Source: Geosiphon pyriformis
Taxonomy: Eukaryota; Glomeromycota; Glomeromycetes; Archaeosporales; Geosiphonaceae
Length of the DNA stretch: 64,000 nt
NCBI GenBank assembly: GCA_016748015.1
Contig: JAAOMT010000694.1
Span: forward strand, 1-64,000
Direction of reading: 5' to 3'
Made by a program: the position numbers and the translations under genes. Of the stretch, positions 22,490-34,135 are shown piece after piece; positions within the stretch are counted from its first letter, which is position 1; each line of letters begins with the position of its first letter. The notes beneath the pieces are model-generated. The model made no database searches. It had not been told where the DNA came from and was given only the letters and a program-made list of their open reading frames with translations.

Positions 22490-24372
22490 TAGTATGATAA
22501 ATCTAAACCATTTTTGTTCAATTATAAAGCTATTATTGACTGTAGTATTGCTGTTATAAAAAAGTTTGTTAAGAACTTTAGTTCTAATGCTAAGGGCAAA
22601 AATGTTGTTTTCAGAAAGAAAAGAAAAAAAAATACTTTAAAAAATAGTATTATTATTGAGGTGGTTTCTTTAAAAGAAATAGTTGGAGCTTTTTGAACTT
22701 CTGATAATAAAAATATGACTAAATTTGATAGTATTAATATAAAAAGAAAACTTTTAGTAAAAGAAACCAACATAAATTATGGCAAAAGAAATGTGTTTAA
22801 TAAAAGTGATCTTGGCCAGATGCTAAAGAAACCAAAATTAATAACAAAAAAGCTTTGGGTACATCTTTAGAAAAAATTGATTTTTTGGATATTGATAATA
22901 ATAATATTCTTTTAGATGTTCCTATGATTTTTTTTTTACTACTTAAAAATATAGTCAATGTATTTGTTAGAAAATTTTTTGTTTTGAATATTAGTCTAAA
23001 TAATATTGTCAGAAAATTATCTTAAAAAAAGCTTGTAATAGTCAGAAAGTTGTTTTCAAAAGTTAATGGTTTTGAAAGGACATCTACTTCTTCAAAATTT
23101 GCTGGGATTATCAAAACAACTTTTACTTTCAAATTAAGTTTAATACAGGCTAACAAAATGGCTAGAAGTGTGAATATCTTAATAAATACCAATCTTAAAA
23201 AATTTACTGGATATTCAGATTGGGCTGTGATTGTAAAAAAAATTCCAAATGAAATACTAGCTGAGACTGTATATGCTGCACTGTCTGAATTTGGAGTAAT
23301 TAAGTTAATTAACATGCAATTAATGGGGCTGTAATAGAAGACTGTAGTAGAATTTGAGCAATCAAATTATGCTAATTCAGTTGTGGCTAAATGATCTGTT
23401 TTAATTAAAAAAGATGTCATGTGTATTACTAGAGTTAATAAAAACAAAGAATTTTGGAATACAAAAGACTGTAATAGGGCATTATTGTATACTCTGTTAA
23501 TAAGAACCAATACATATAATATTTGGAATTATATTATTTTAGTGAATAAGAAAACATGTGTTATTAATTGTTATTTGGTTACATATGTTTAGGCCAGATA
23601 TACAGTTGTTTGTTTTGACTTTGCTAATTTATTGAATGCTGTTATAGTAATCACATCAATATTAAGAGATGCCAATCTATACTGTTCTTATTTGAAATTT
23701 GCCAAATGTGCAAAGTGTGGAAATTTGGATCATACATTATTGGGCTGTTCTATAAATAAAAATTTTTTTTCTGGTCACTTTTCTCATAAAACATTTTTAG
23801 ACACAGATAAAAACAGGTTAACAGCTATTTATGCCAAACACTTAATGTCTGTTGCTTGTTTGATAGTTTTTGGTGGTATTTCTTGAGCAAAAATTGTTGG
23901 TAAATCTTCTTTTTTTTCTCTTTTTGCATGTAATGGTTTGGTTAATCTTGGCTTCTTTTTGGAAATAAAGTCTTTCTCTCTAGTGTCTGTTAAATTGAAT
24001 AATAAGTTTGTTGCTTTTGAACACAGTTTTATCAGTCTTGTAAAACAAGTCAGTAAGTTGGCTAAGAGATTAGACACACTTAGATCAATGATTTCTCAGT
24101 TTAGCTCTAGATATCAGTCATTAATAATCTCTTCATCACAGAATCAAGAAGTGAATACAATAATGAATAAGAGTTCAGGTGTGATCACTAGTAGTGTAAT
24201 TGTTGCAAGAGCTAAGATGTTTGACCCATTAATTATTTCGAAATTGGAAAAAAGTGTAAACAGTTTATCAGTTATAATTATGAGTCTGTTAGCCAGAATA
24301 AACAATATTGGTTTGGGTTTAATTAGTTTTTTTTTTAATAACAAATTTTGTTTAAAAAATTGTTATGTATAA
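22490..24372 (+). pseudogene. LINE R-type ORF1 (R-2)
   Basis: Only parts are readable. 22514-22696 holds a Lys-rich N-terminal stretch. 23050-23334 matches R-1 (FSKVNGFERTSTSSKFAGII... then an RRM-like module, WAVIVKKIPNEILAETVYAAL). The CCHC knuckle is intact in CAKCGNLDHTLLGC (about 23700-23745). 23938-24372 is the C-terminal coiled-coil-like part (FVAFEHSFISLVKQVSKLAKRL). Frameshifts and stops separate these parts. No start codon could be fixed. Confidence 0.65.
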
Positions 24373-25824
24373 TGTTAAGAGTTTAAACAACTCTGCTAAA
24401 CAAGTAGATGTTATCTATTGACATAAAGATATGAAAAATTTGGTTTTTATTGTAACTAAAACAAAATCAAGAGAAAAGATTCATCCATAGATTGTTAACA
24501 AATTTAATGATATTTGAGTGTTTAATTCTGGTTTGAACTCTAGTTATATGGATTTTATTATTACTATTATTATAAATGTTGTATTGACATAACATTTGTG
24601 CAAAGTTTCAGAGATTGTTGGTAGATTCTTGTCTATTAAGCTACTCTTCAAAAATAAGCTTTCTGTGTCTATTTTGGGATTGTATGCTGGTGCTGTTTTA
24701 ATAATATGCTTAGTTCAAGCCAGGAAAATCAACTCAATAATTATAAGAGCTGTAAATAAATCTTTTTTTGTGATTTTGGGCAGTAATTTTAATGAGAATA
24801 GTTTTTACAAATGTGCTAGTTTCAGAAAGTACTACAATTTAAAGTTGGTAAATTTTTTGTTAGAGAGTTCAGTTGTGAAAAATTTAACATAGAAAAATTT
24901 AAAAGATGCCAAAAAAACTATTGATTGCATATTTATTTTTTTGAATTTGGTCAATACAGTAGTAAATTATAATGTTCTGGATGTTAGTGACTACTTTAAT
25001 ACTAATTACTAAACTGTTTCTGTGTTAGTGAGTTCAGGTAAATTATTGAAGATGCAATTAAACTCTTTTTATAAACAAGCAAATAAGAATTATTGAAATT
25101 TGATTTTAAGAATGCTAATAATACCAAATAGGCCAAGTTCAAAAAAATTACAGTGGCTAATACTATTATGTTTTTTGATAAATTTATTGTGTTTAAACAG
25201 TCTTTGGATTTAGATATAATATGGAATGTTATTTATAAAGCAATGTATCTGTTAGCCAATAAAGTTTTTAAAAAAAAGTGGTTCAAGAATTATGATAGTA
25301 TTTTTACTAAAGAATTATTCAGATTTTACAAGCTAGAACTTTTGGTGTTTAAGATTGTTGAGTTATCTTATATAAGACTCAATGATGAATTCACTTCTTT
25401 AATGTGTTATTAGGTGTCTCTAAATAGTATAAAAACTTTGGCTATTCAGATTTTGCTGGACTTAGGAGCTAATTTTGGTGTTGTATAATTCATTCTTTCT
25501 GGTGTAAGAAAGTTATATTAGGTGCTTAAATTAGCTGAATTCTTAAGAACTAAGGAATCAATTATTTGGTCAGCTATTAATAAGAGAATGAAAAGTTTTG
25601 TGGTCAATAAAAGTCACATGATCAGAAGTATACTGGAATGTTTTTTTTGTAAAGTAGTCTTGGATTATTTGGTTGTAGATAATAAGCTGGTTTTGAATTC
25701 TGATAAAGTCAAATTTAAGATTAATGTAAAAATAGAAAGTTGAACAAGGAAAAAATTGGTGGTGAATAGAGTTTCTGATCTGTAGAGTTATCAATATCTA
25801 TCATTAACTTATGTTAATAATCAT

Positions 25825-25825
<1 letters not shown>
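24373..25825 (+). pseudogene. LINE R-type ORF2, endonuclease and start of RT (R-2)
   Basis: Endonuclease is recognisable from VSEIVGRFLSIKLLFKNKLSVSILGLYAG (24600) to GSNFNENS (GDFN changed to GSNFN, removing the Asp) and DYFNTN near 25000 (the DH box lost). The pre-RT segment FDKFIVFKQSLDLDIIWNVI is at 25180 and LECFFCKVVLDYLVV at 25640. It stops at YVNNHV directly before the L-3 poly(T). At least ten stops. Confidence 0.75.
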
Positions 25826-25862
<37 letters not shown>

Positions 25863-28131
25863 GTTTAACAAGCAAGACCCAATCACTATCTAATGCAATA
25901 TGACTATGTAGGGTCTTAAATTAGATGTAGTTCACATGTTTCCTATATGTAACCAGCTACTCGAACCAGTTCAGGCTATACTACATTGATGCACTAGAAG
26001 AAAACTTACCCAAAAATGACATCTTTTGAATAACCAAAAACAGAATCACACTACAAGGAACCAATCCAACCAGCCATTCAGCTGTTTTTAAGGCATTAGC
26101 TTTAACATCAATAGGCTCATGTTCTCAAAGGGACAACAAGTTAGAAAACACCTCATCATCCAACCCAACTAGATGCTCTGAATTACCAAACATATCAATA
26201 TCCTCCATGCAGTATTCTTTTTTTAAAGAAACCATTTCTCTCTCCAACTTATCAACAATCTTACTAAAAGAACCCATATGTACCATAATCTCATTGATCT
26301 TAAGGCCAAGTTTACTGCTTAAAACCAAATTCTCATTAATAAATTGCTCAAACAATTTGACCAAGGAACCAACTGGTTTAACAATAGACTCAACCAAAGT
26401 AGAAAGCTTGACCAAATCAGATTCCAAAAAAACCAACCGAAAAGACACTAAGGAATTACCAACAACCATAGAAGAAGAAATAGAAGCTGCCAAGGGAGGA
26501 AACTCAGAAGAATCCAGGAAAGCAAAAGCTTTTACATAAAAAACACCACCCACAAAATGAGACTTGAAAACCTTGGGAATCTTGGGAGTAGGAGGTGGGG
26601 AAATCTTGCAATTCACAGCCAGATGGCCCATTTCTTGACACCTAAAGCAGTGCCAGCAGCCAAGAGTTTCCCACTAGATATGGTATTTCCTTAGAGTATT
26701 AGTCTTGACTACAGCAGAATTCAAATCACTTTGAGAGTTAAATATAACCAAAGCAAACTGGGAACAATGACCAGAATTAGGAAAACGAGGGATAAAACAT
26801 GTTCAATCACCAATATGAGAAATCATATTACTGATTTCAAAGGTAGTATAGCCAGGGGGAAGGTTGACCAATTTGGCCTTAAACTTATCATGAGACAAAA
26901 TAGTCTCATTTTGATTCACCAGAGGAAGGATTCTAATACTATTCTTGCCCATCAAGACTGACCAATGCTTTAAGGCAGACACAGCAGAGTCCAACTTTTC
27001 AAAATAAACCACTACATACTGCCAAATGCCAGCAGGCTTCAGCACAACATGAGTAACACTACCAAATACACTGAAAGCCAACTTAATGTCAGCAATAGAC
27101 ACACCCAAAAATACATTATGCAGCACAACAGCAGCAGGAGGGAAACCAGATTCAGAAACCACCAAAGACTTGGCAATTTTGAGAGTGGCCAAATGAACAG
27201 AGCTTGTAAGCTCAACCAAAAACACAGCTTCCAAAGACTGTTGAGAAGCAAACTCCACACAGAAAAGCTTTACATTGTCTTTTGAAACAGATTTAGCACC
27301 CAAAAAACCATGCACAGACTGAAAAACAGTCTTAACATAAGCCAATTTGATCTTAAAAGTAGCACCAGGCACCAGAGTGGAGGCCACCCACCCAGCAAAC
27401 CTTTGATGACTAGTAATAGTTTTCCAAGCACCACCAGAAGTAGCACCATAAACTAGAGGAGAAGATGAATCAGTTTCCATTTGATCAGCCCAGTTTCCAA
27501 GAACAGGTGACCCAACAAGAGGAGATTGTTTTGCTTTCACTACCAGTGATGATCTGCTGGAAAACACCACATTTGACAACACAACCAGTGGTTGATCTTG
27601 GCCCATCTTGGATGATGTGCCAGATGATGCTATAGAGATCTCATCTAAGATCTCATTGGGAACCACAAAGGGATTCGGTGTAACAATAGCAGAGGCAAGC
27701 AACTGCCCCCACTTTTCTGAACTTTTGGTCTTTTTGACCATTTTTTTTGAAGAGGAAGTGCTAGCAGCACCAGATGTTGAAGCTATAGAAGGAAATACCA
27801 GCTTATTTACTGATCTATTATTAAAAACTTTTGGGCTTTTGGTTGGGGTGGAGGCAACACTAAGACTAACCCAGGTGTGTTTCTTTGAAGGGACTTTGAC
27901 TGGTAAGAAACCAGCCAAAGATGAGGAAGTTGCTTCAGTGGCTACCAAAGGCAGCTTATCACAATTACTGGGTAAGGAGAAGACTTCTAAAACGTTTTGC
28001 CTAGTTGCTTCTACAACAGAGAGAGCTCCTTTGGTTGAAATTTTATTAGATATCTCAGGACAGATATCAGGTGTAGCTTTTTTACTTTTTGCTCTGGTTG
28101 TGGTCATAAAATTAAGGAAACAAAGAGTTTT
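25826..28131 (-). mobile_element. L-3: ORF1-only LINE-like element, minus strand
   Basis: A 2.3-kb retroposed unit on the minus strand: 5' end near 28131 (AAACTCTTTG...TTAATTTTATG, as in L-1), complete ORF1, roughly 120-bp 3' UTR, and a 34-nt poly(A) tail, seen as T at 25826-25859. It lies in the RT gene of R-2; a GTTTTTTTT stretch at both edges may be the target duplication. The 3' UTR resembles the 3' UTR of L-2 (GCTGGTTACATATA and AGATAGTGATTGGG against GCTGGCTATATGTA and AGATAGCAGTTGAG), although L-3 has no ORF2. Confidence 0.85.
25981..28107 (-). pseudogene. LINE L-type ORF1 (L-3)
   Basis: The best preserved ORF1 here. It starts MTTTRAKSKKATPDICPE at 28107 and is open for 434 codons to a TGA at 26803-26805 (former Arg). 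It contains KVPSKKHTWVSLSVAS, GWVASTLVPGATFKIK, the RRM-like module AAVVLHNVFLGVSIADIKL with GIWQYVVVYFEK, and FKAKLVNLPPGYTTFEISNM. After the stop: HCFRCQEMGHLAVNC, an intact CCHC knuckle (about 26630-26670); KVFKSHFVGGVFYVKAFA; a coiled-coil-like region (VDKLEREMVSLKKEYCMED); and the end SSSASM. Only about four stops in 709 codons. A different subfamily from L-1/L-2. Confidence 0.85.
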
Positions 28132-28140
28132 TGTTTTTTT

Positions 28141-29354
28141 TGGTGTTATAAGCATTATTACTTTTAATGATTTGTTGTGAGTGATTAAAGATTTGCCTGT
28201 TAAAAAGATGGCTGGTTTGTCTGGTATTTTTAATAAATTTTGGAAGCATTGTAATATTACTGTTCTTATAATGTTTTTGAATCTCTTGAATATGTGTTTG
28301 GCAAGTAAGTCTGTGCTTCAACTATGGAAAAAAGCTTAGGTGTTAATAATTTTTAAGTTTTATGAATGAAAAGAGATTTTAATTAATACCAGGTTAATTG
28401 TTTTAATTAAGACTGTTCAAAAGATTTTTTCTAAAATACTTTTGAATAAAATATTATCAATCTATAGTAAGTTCAATGTTTTTTGTGATAATAATTTTTC
28501 TGTTCTTAAGAACACTATTACTTAATTTTCTATTTTTGTGGTGGATGCAGTGATTGAAGATACTTTGAAAAAGAGTTATGAATTTTGGCTGGTTTTGCAG
28601 GATATACAAAAGATCTATAACTTTATTAATTGGCATCACTTAAAAAATAGTTTAGTTCAGATTAAGATGTGTAAACATTTCATTAAATTCTTTGGTAATA
28701 TTTATAATAATAAAAAAAACCAGGTAATAATAAATTATGAACTCATTGATAAGTATTGCATGCATGATAGTTTAAATCAGAATAAGATTTTTTTTTTTTT
28801 GCTTTGGAGAATCTTCTATGATTCTCTCTTGTGTAAAGTTAAGAGGCATGAGAGTTTATGTAGTTACTGTATTAACACTAAATTTGTTGCCAAATTAGGC
28901 AGAATAAAGGTTTAGAGTGAGTTGACTTTATATATGACAGCTGTTGTTTTTATTGATAACACAATTTGGGTAAGAAGTAGTCAAATTGTTACTCAATATA
29001 TTTTGGACATTACAAGTAATTTTTTTAAATTGAATGACATTTTTATAAATAATAAGAAAATAGTAACTATTTCTATTAATCAGAAAGTTAGAGATATTTT
29101 ACTTTTAATAAGTGGTTTGTCAATATTTTGCATAGAAAGAAAAGTCTTATAGTATCTTGGTATTTTTTGTTTTCTAAAGGTCTATCAAAACTAGTTTAGT
29201 AAAAATCTATTTGGATATCAGGTTTTTTGCCAATTTAGTCTTAAAAAAAGCTATCTTAGACAAGCAATTTTTTTATTTAGTTTTAATAATATTGCAGCTT
29301 ATTGTTAATTATAGAATACAGTTTAGTTTTGTATTTAGTAGTGTGTATAATAAA
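28141..29354 (+). pseudogene. LINE R-type ORF2, reverse transcriptase continued (R-2)
   Basis: Resumes at VISIITFNDLL, matching VICLVDFDELL in R-1, and continues MAGLSGIFNKFWKHC, LVLQDIQKIYNFINWHHL, IKMCKHFIKFFGNIY, LWRIFYDSLLCKVKRHESL and the catalytic box FIDN (28948-28960) where FVDD is expected. It then reads DKQFFYLVLIILQLIVNYRIQFSFV before the junction with A-3. Several stops at former Trp and Gln codons. Confidence 0.78.
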
Positions 29355-29355
29355 T

Positions 29356-29490
29356 AAGATACACTGGTTAGTTAGCTTTGAATTAGATAAAACTCTTCAA
29401 ATAAATTACACTATGAATAGCTTGATTTCACCAAAGCTCAATTTTTTTGGAGAGGATAATGTTATGATTGAAACCTATATTTTTTATTAA
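29356..29490 (+). pseudogene. Gyp-A ORF3, last 44 codons (A-3)
   Basis: Reads WLVSFELDKTLQINYTMNSL...EDNVMIETYIFY and stops at 29488-29490, which is 31 nt inside the LTR that starts at 29460. It matches A-1 and A-4. The upstream part is deleted. Confidence 0.7.
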
Positions 29491-30138
29491 TTATCACATA
29501 TATTAGCCACTAATGTTATATAATTAGCTACTCTATTTTTAGATAGTGATCATTAACCTGATCAATAATTTGACTGTTGACCTGATCATTGACCTAATTA
29601 TTGACCACTTTTGATAGCTATATAAGCAATGAATTTCTTAACTGTAGAAAAGCATGTAAGAATTAAAGAAAAAAAAGAAATAAAATAACAACTTTCATCT
29701 TAATCATTCTTTTATTGCTAATTTCCCTTTTCTTACTTTCAAGTATCTGAACATCTTGGGATAAAAGATCACTTGTTGGATATTTCTTACTCTTTTCCTG
29801 AAATATGTAATTGCAGTATTTAAAGATTATTGAATAAAACGTAACTGAAAAGTATATCTAATACCTGATATTGAATTCCAAAAGCACTGATATAAGGCAT
29901 AGAATTATACCAGTGTGTGATGATTTGTTAACAGTATAGACTATCCCTCTATCTTTAAATTCTCCAGTTATCTTTTGAAAAGTACAGTGACTGAGATATT
30001 TTATGAGACTGATCTTGTACATTGAATCCTTACTTATTCAATTCATTTCTTAAAGTTGAAATCTCTTTGATTATTTCCATCACTCTACAATTCTGTTCTC
30101 CTTTGCTATTTATTAGCTTGTTATTTCAATCTATAATA
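29460..30138 (+). repeat. Gyp-A LTR (A-3)
   Basis: 679 bp, TGTTAT...ATAATA (final ACA mutated to ATA). It has five 12-bp units at 29549-29608 and the CTATATAAG box just after them. Confidence 0.88.
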
Positions 30139-30305
30139 CTATTTTAAATGGTTCAGGGTATTGTGTAATTTGATTATCTTAATTTCTATGGTACAAATCA
30201 GATTATTAATTAAGTAATAATATTTGATAATTTGATTAAATAATAAGTGATAATCAAAATAATAATAATATATGCTAATTAATAGCTAAAATTCTACTAG
30301 TAATA
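30139..30305 (-). repeat. D-3: Gyp-D LTR fragment, 5' end
   Basis: On the minus strand it reads as the first ~165 bp of a Gyp-D LTR (TATTACTAGTAGAATTTTAGCTATTAATTAGC...), nearly identical to the start of the D-2 LTR (37705). It spans, uninterrupted, the site where A-4 is inserted in D-2, and so serves as an empty-site control. It is cut on the left by A-3. Confidence 0.82.
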
Positions 30306-31360
30306 TTGAAACATCAGAGGCAATGAAGGAAGGAGACAAAGACACTAGCTTGGAGTCATCCAAAATCATCTTCAAACCCAAATCCAAATTGGTAGCCATA
30401 GGAGTGTCCAAGACTAAAGAGGAAGAAGAAGGAGCCTGAAACATCAATTTAAAATTGTTGAGTTTGTACATAATGCCAAAAACTTAATTGGTCAGAAGTT
30501 CTAAGGAAGCCAAATGAGTACTTAAAAAAGAAGTATCAGCAGAAGTAAAAGAAAAAGCACTCTTTGAACCTAAGACATTAAGAAAAGAAGAACTAGAACT
30601 AGACCCAAAGCGAGTACCACCAGAAGAATCAGCAAGTGAAACCATTTGGACCCAAGATTTGCCACCAAAGACAGCAGAACAAAAGATCAGAACACTTTTT
30701 TTTCATACAACTTGGCAAGCCAAAAACAAACTTCTTTAGAGGCAACCTTTTTATATGATTTTTTTGATGATGACAACACAGATATATCTGATGCATTACA
30801 TTCAAAAGTTAAATACCCAAAATGTCTACACTTCTTACAACAAACCAAATTCATCCTAGCCCAAGAGAGTTTTACTCCATTAAAGATAGATTTTGTGTGA
30901 AAAACAGATTCCAGATTATTATTGGAGTCAAAACTAACCACAGCATAGTGAATTCTATTATCAGTTTTTATAGATCTATTTATGACACAAGTTTTTCTAC
31001 CAGCATTTTCTAAAAGAGTCTTAAGATCATGTATTATTGTACCCATTAGCAAAGTAAACAAAAGTGCTCTGAAATGATCTTTAGATGCCCAAATCTCATA
31101 ATCTTCTATAGTCTTGGCTATGTGCACAGAATTTTTCCCAATTAAGAATGACTATTTTAAGACCAACAGATTAACTTAATCTAATTTGGCAAATTCTACT
31201 ATAGTCTTCTGTCATATTCCAATCAATTGAATTTTAATTGACTTAATTTCTCCAAATTCAGATACTGCAGTAATGATCATATCCTTAGATGTATCTATGG
31301 GAATTTTTTTGATTACTATAGCCTAATTTGACCTTATTTTTTGTCTTCTAAGATTGTTGT
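30306..31360 (-). pseudogene. R-3: LINE R-type ORF1 fragment
   Basis: Minus strand. It starts at LRRQK (matching LKRQGMKSDQ of R-1), then an RRM-like module with several stops, then an open stretch 31127-30687 (IWASKDHFRALLFTLLMG, GRKTCVINRSIKTDNRIH, LSWARMNLVCCKKCRHFGYL). The CCHC knuckle again has Tyr for His. It continues KKVASKEV, LAKLYEKKVF and a decayed C-terminus to 30306. The 5' remainder should lie right of the nest, beyond the window. Confidence 0.75.
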
Positions 31361-32193
31361 TGTTACAGATGATTATTTGGAGTCTCAAATCAAATAACAA
31401 ATCTGTAACTTGGTACTCAATTGATAAGGTTGTTGGTAATATCTGAAGGTGTTATTTTATCTGAAGATTTTGTTATGGAGTTCTTTGTATAATGGACAGA
31501 GATTTTAATAGTTGTTTTCAGTAGTCTCTCAGAATCGCAATTCCATTGAATTTCTTTCTCAGCATAATGGCCAGTAATCTTTCTGGTAAGCTATCCTCAA
31601 ATCTATAAATGTTCTATCCTTGTTTCACAGGTTTTTTACTAGTCTCTATGATGTCTGTAACTCAGTGCTTTAATCTTTAATCAATTAGTCAACCAAAAAA
31701 AAATACAAAGAAAATAAAGAAATGAGCAAAAGCAATTGCAAGTTAGTATCCTGTCAATAGCCATAATCAAGAGCTATTGTTCCAGCATGGTTAAGTATTA
31801 ATTACTATCAACATGAAGTGTCAATAGTGAAGAGTGGATTGAGATAATGAATAATTATTTATTGATATTTGTGAATAGAAAATTGTTTAGATCAAATCTA
31901 AACTGAGAGGTCTGTCTTTTTTACTTCTAATACTACCACTATATATACATAATTGAGATCCCTCAATTTCTCAATTTTTTACACTAAGAATCTTGGAATT
32001 CCTAGAATCCTGCAATTTCTTTTGAGAGAAATTCTGGAATTTTGGAATTCTGCAATTCCTTATATAAGAATCCTGAAATTCTTGGAATCCTGCAATTCCT
32101 CTTAAAAAAAATCCTGGAATTCCACATTTACTATGGCTACTTCTAATTAGCTAATTTATATGCTAATATACTTTCTATATTTTATGAGTAACA
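31361..32193 (-). repeat. Gyp-B 3' LTR of B-2
   Basis: 833 bp; reverse complement starts TGTTACTCATAAAATATAG and ends with CTGTAACA. It is collinear with 2364-3215. The TATATATAG-like box lies near 31945 (minus strand). Confidence 0.82.
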
Positions 32194-33060
32194 TTATTCT
32201 CTTCTTTTTAATATTGAGCTCTATTGAGATCTCCCAAATTTCCTAACTCTAATTCTCTGTCATTGAGTATTTTTTGAACTTTTTTTTCAAGAATTACTTG
32301 AGTTATCTTGTTCTGTAATTCTTCAAATTGGTTGTTAGTTATTTTTCTCATCTGGTTAACTATAATGAAGTCCAATTCCGAATTAAGTAAGATTTCCAGT
32401 CTGTCTTAAAATCTCATATGTAACCTATAAATGGCTCTTGCTTGTGTAGTCAAATTGTTTTTTTCTACAAATTGTTCTAGTTGTTGCAGTATTGTTGTGT
32501 TGAATAGTTATTTTGTTTTATTTGTGTATAAGTTCTGAATATTCAAGTGTCATTCCAAGTAGAAATAACAAAAGTTTCTTAGAAATTCATGTATCCATTA
32601 TTTCTAAGTTTCTTTGGTCAATTCTTGATATGTAGTGACATTTGTTGGTTTTTCTATTGTTAATTTTATTTTCAGAACCATTTTGTTGATACTGTTTTCT
32701 GTTTTTCTTTGACTTTTGTATTTGGGTATTTTTCTGGTGTTTCGGTATTGAATGGTTTATTGATTAATAGTAATTTCTATATTCTGTTGTTGAATTAGTT
32801 GGAAGAATTGTTGTGCTAGTGAGTAGATATTGTCAGTAATTTCCATTTTTCTGAAATTTTTTATTGCATTTACCATGTCTTTATATACTCTTTTTATTGT
32901 TCAATTTTACGTGTTTGGTCTAATGATTATGATTGGTTCCAAATCTCATAGAATTTCATCTGGTTGGATTAGTATTCTCTGTACTCCTAATTGTGGAATA
33001 TTACTGGTGGATGGTAACACTATATGGTGATATGATTTTAGTCAATCTCTATGTGCTGCT
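32194..33060 (-). other. Gyp-B 3' region between LTR and integrase (decayed)
   Basis: About 870 bp with frequent stops on the minus strand. The end of a former 3' ORF (GDLNRAQY then TAA) is recognisable near 32205-32240 and matches B-1. No domain recognised. Confidence 0.5.
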
Positions 33061-34135
33061 TTGGCTAAGATTTTGTTGTTCCATCTTAATTTATAAGTTC
33101 TATTTCCAAGAATTTCTTCTATATGAAATGGTCCATCTCATTTGGAGTTAAATTTTCCACTCTATTGTTTTTTCATTTTAGTATAATGTAGAAGTACTTT
33201 GTCTCCAATTTTAAATTCAACTGGTTTATCTAGTAGTTGGTTATTGTGTCTTTTTTTTTGTTTTTCTTGTGACTTTTGGATGTTATTAGCTGCTTTTTGC
33301 CATTTTGTTTTCTAATGTTTCCATTAAGTTATATGTTCTTCTTAGCAATGTTCTTTGGAAATTCTTTTCTGTTATTGATTCTGTTAGATATGTTTTGACT
33401 TTTATCTTAACTGGTAATGTTGCTGTTCTACCATATACTAATTCAAATGATGTTGCTTGTATAGTGTCTTGCTTTATTGTTTGATATGCAAATAATACTG
33501 ATGGTATGATTAAATCTCATTTATCTTGGTTTTTTTGGCTGATTTTGGCTATTGTTTCACATAGTGTTCTGTAGAATCTTTTGACTAACTCATTTGTTTG
33601 TAGATAGTATGGTGATAATAATGGTTTTTTTATTCCAAATCTTTGGCTTAATTCTGCTAATATTCTATTTACAAAGTGAGTTCCTTGATCAAATAATAAT
33701 TTTTTTGGACATTCATGTCAATAGATCAGATCTTGATGAACAAATTCGGCAATAGATTCTGCATCTGCTCTTTGAATGGCTTTTGCTTCTGGCCATTTAA
33801 TAAGATAGTCTATAACTACTGCAATATATTTGTTGCCTCTGCTGGTGATTGTTAATGGTCTAACTAAATCAATTCCAATATAATCAAATAGTTGTCCCAC
33901 TTTGATTGGTCTCAATGGTTCACTGGGTTTTGTTCCTTCTCTTTTCTGACAAGTATCACAGTTTTGAACATACTGAATGATGTCTGGATACATTGATGAC
34001 CAATAGTATCTTTTCCTAGTTCTTTCTATGGTTGCTTCTTTATGAAAATGTCCTGTTGTTGGATTTGAATACATGTTGAACAATATTGTCTCTTTTTCTG
34101 GTTCTGTAATTACTCTTGTTGGCTAGTCTGGATTT
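33061..34135 (-). pseudogene. Gyp-B integrase (B-2)
   Basis: Minus strand. The HHCC zinc region is in TTGHFHKEATIERTRKRYYW...CDTCQKREG (34060-33930). The first catalytic Asp is in YIGIDLVRPL (about 33880), the second in LLFDQGTHF (about 33690). The third acidic residue is lost: the segment reads NELVKRF, with Lys (33580-33582) where Glu is required. C-terminal parts FAYQTIKQDT, YGRTATLPV and RTYNLMETLE follow. One stop at 33718-33720 and further stops beyond. Confidence 0.8.

Larger units (their letters stand above)
22441..29354 (+). mobile_element. R-2: second R-type LINE, interrupted by L-3
   Basis: 5' UTR-like CTTTTTTCTTTCCTTTATTTTAAATTCTC, then ORF1 and ORF2 homologous to R-1 but from a more diverged and more AT-rich copy. 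L-3 is inserted in the RT domain at 25826-28131. The RT reading resumes at 28141 and stops at about 29354, where Gyp-A ORF3 sequence begins abruptly; the R-2 3' end and the A-3 5' part are both missing. Confidence 0.82.
29355..30138 (+). mobile_element. Gyp-A copy A-3, 3' end
   Basis: About 100 bp of ORF3 plus a complete 3' LTR, fused on the left to LINE R-2 in mid-gene and on the right to a Gyp-D LTR fragment. The element's 5' 7 kb are absent, so a deletion or recombination joined R-2 and A-3. Confidence 0.85.

Noticed and set aside
25826-25859. Run of 34 T as a transcription terminator or slippage artefact.
   Set aside because: It is the poly(A) tail of L-3 on the minus strand, positioned right after its 3' UTR.
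26803-28180. Plus-strand ORFs opposite LINE L-3 (for example 27608-28180, 190 codons).
   Set aside because: They are antisense shadows of the minus-strand ORF1, with no recognisable domain.
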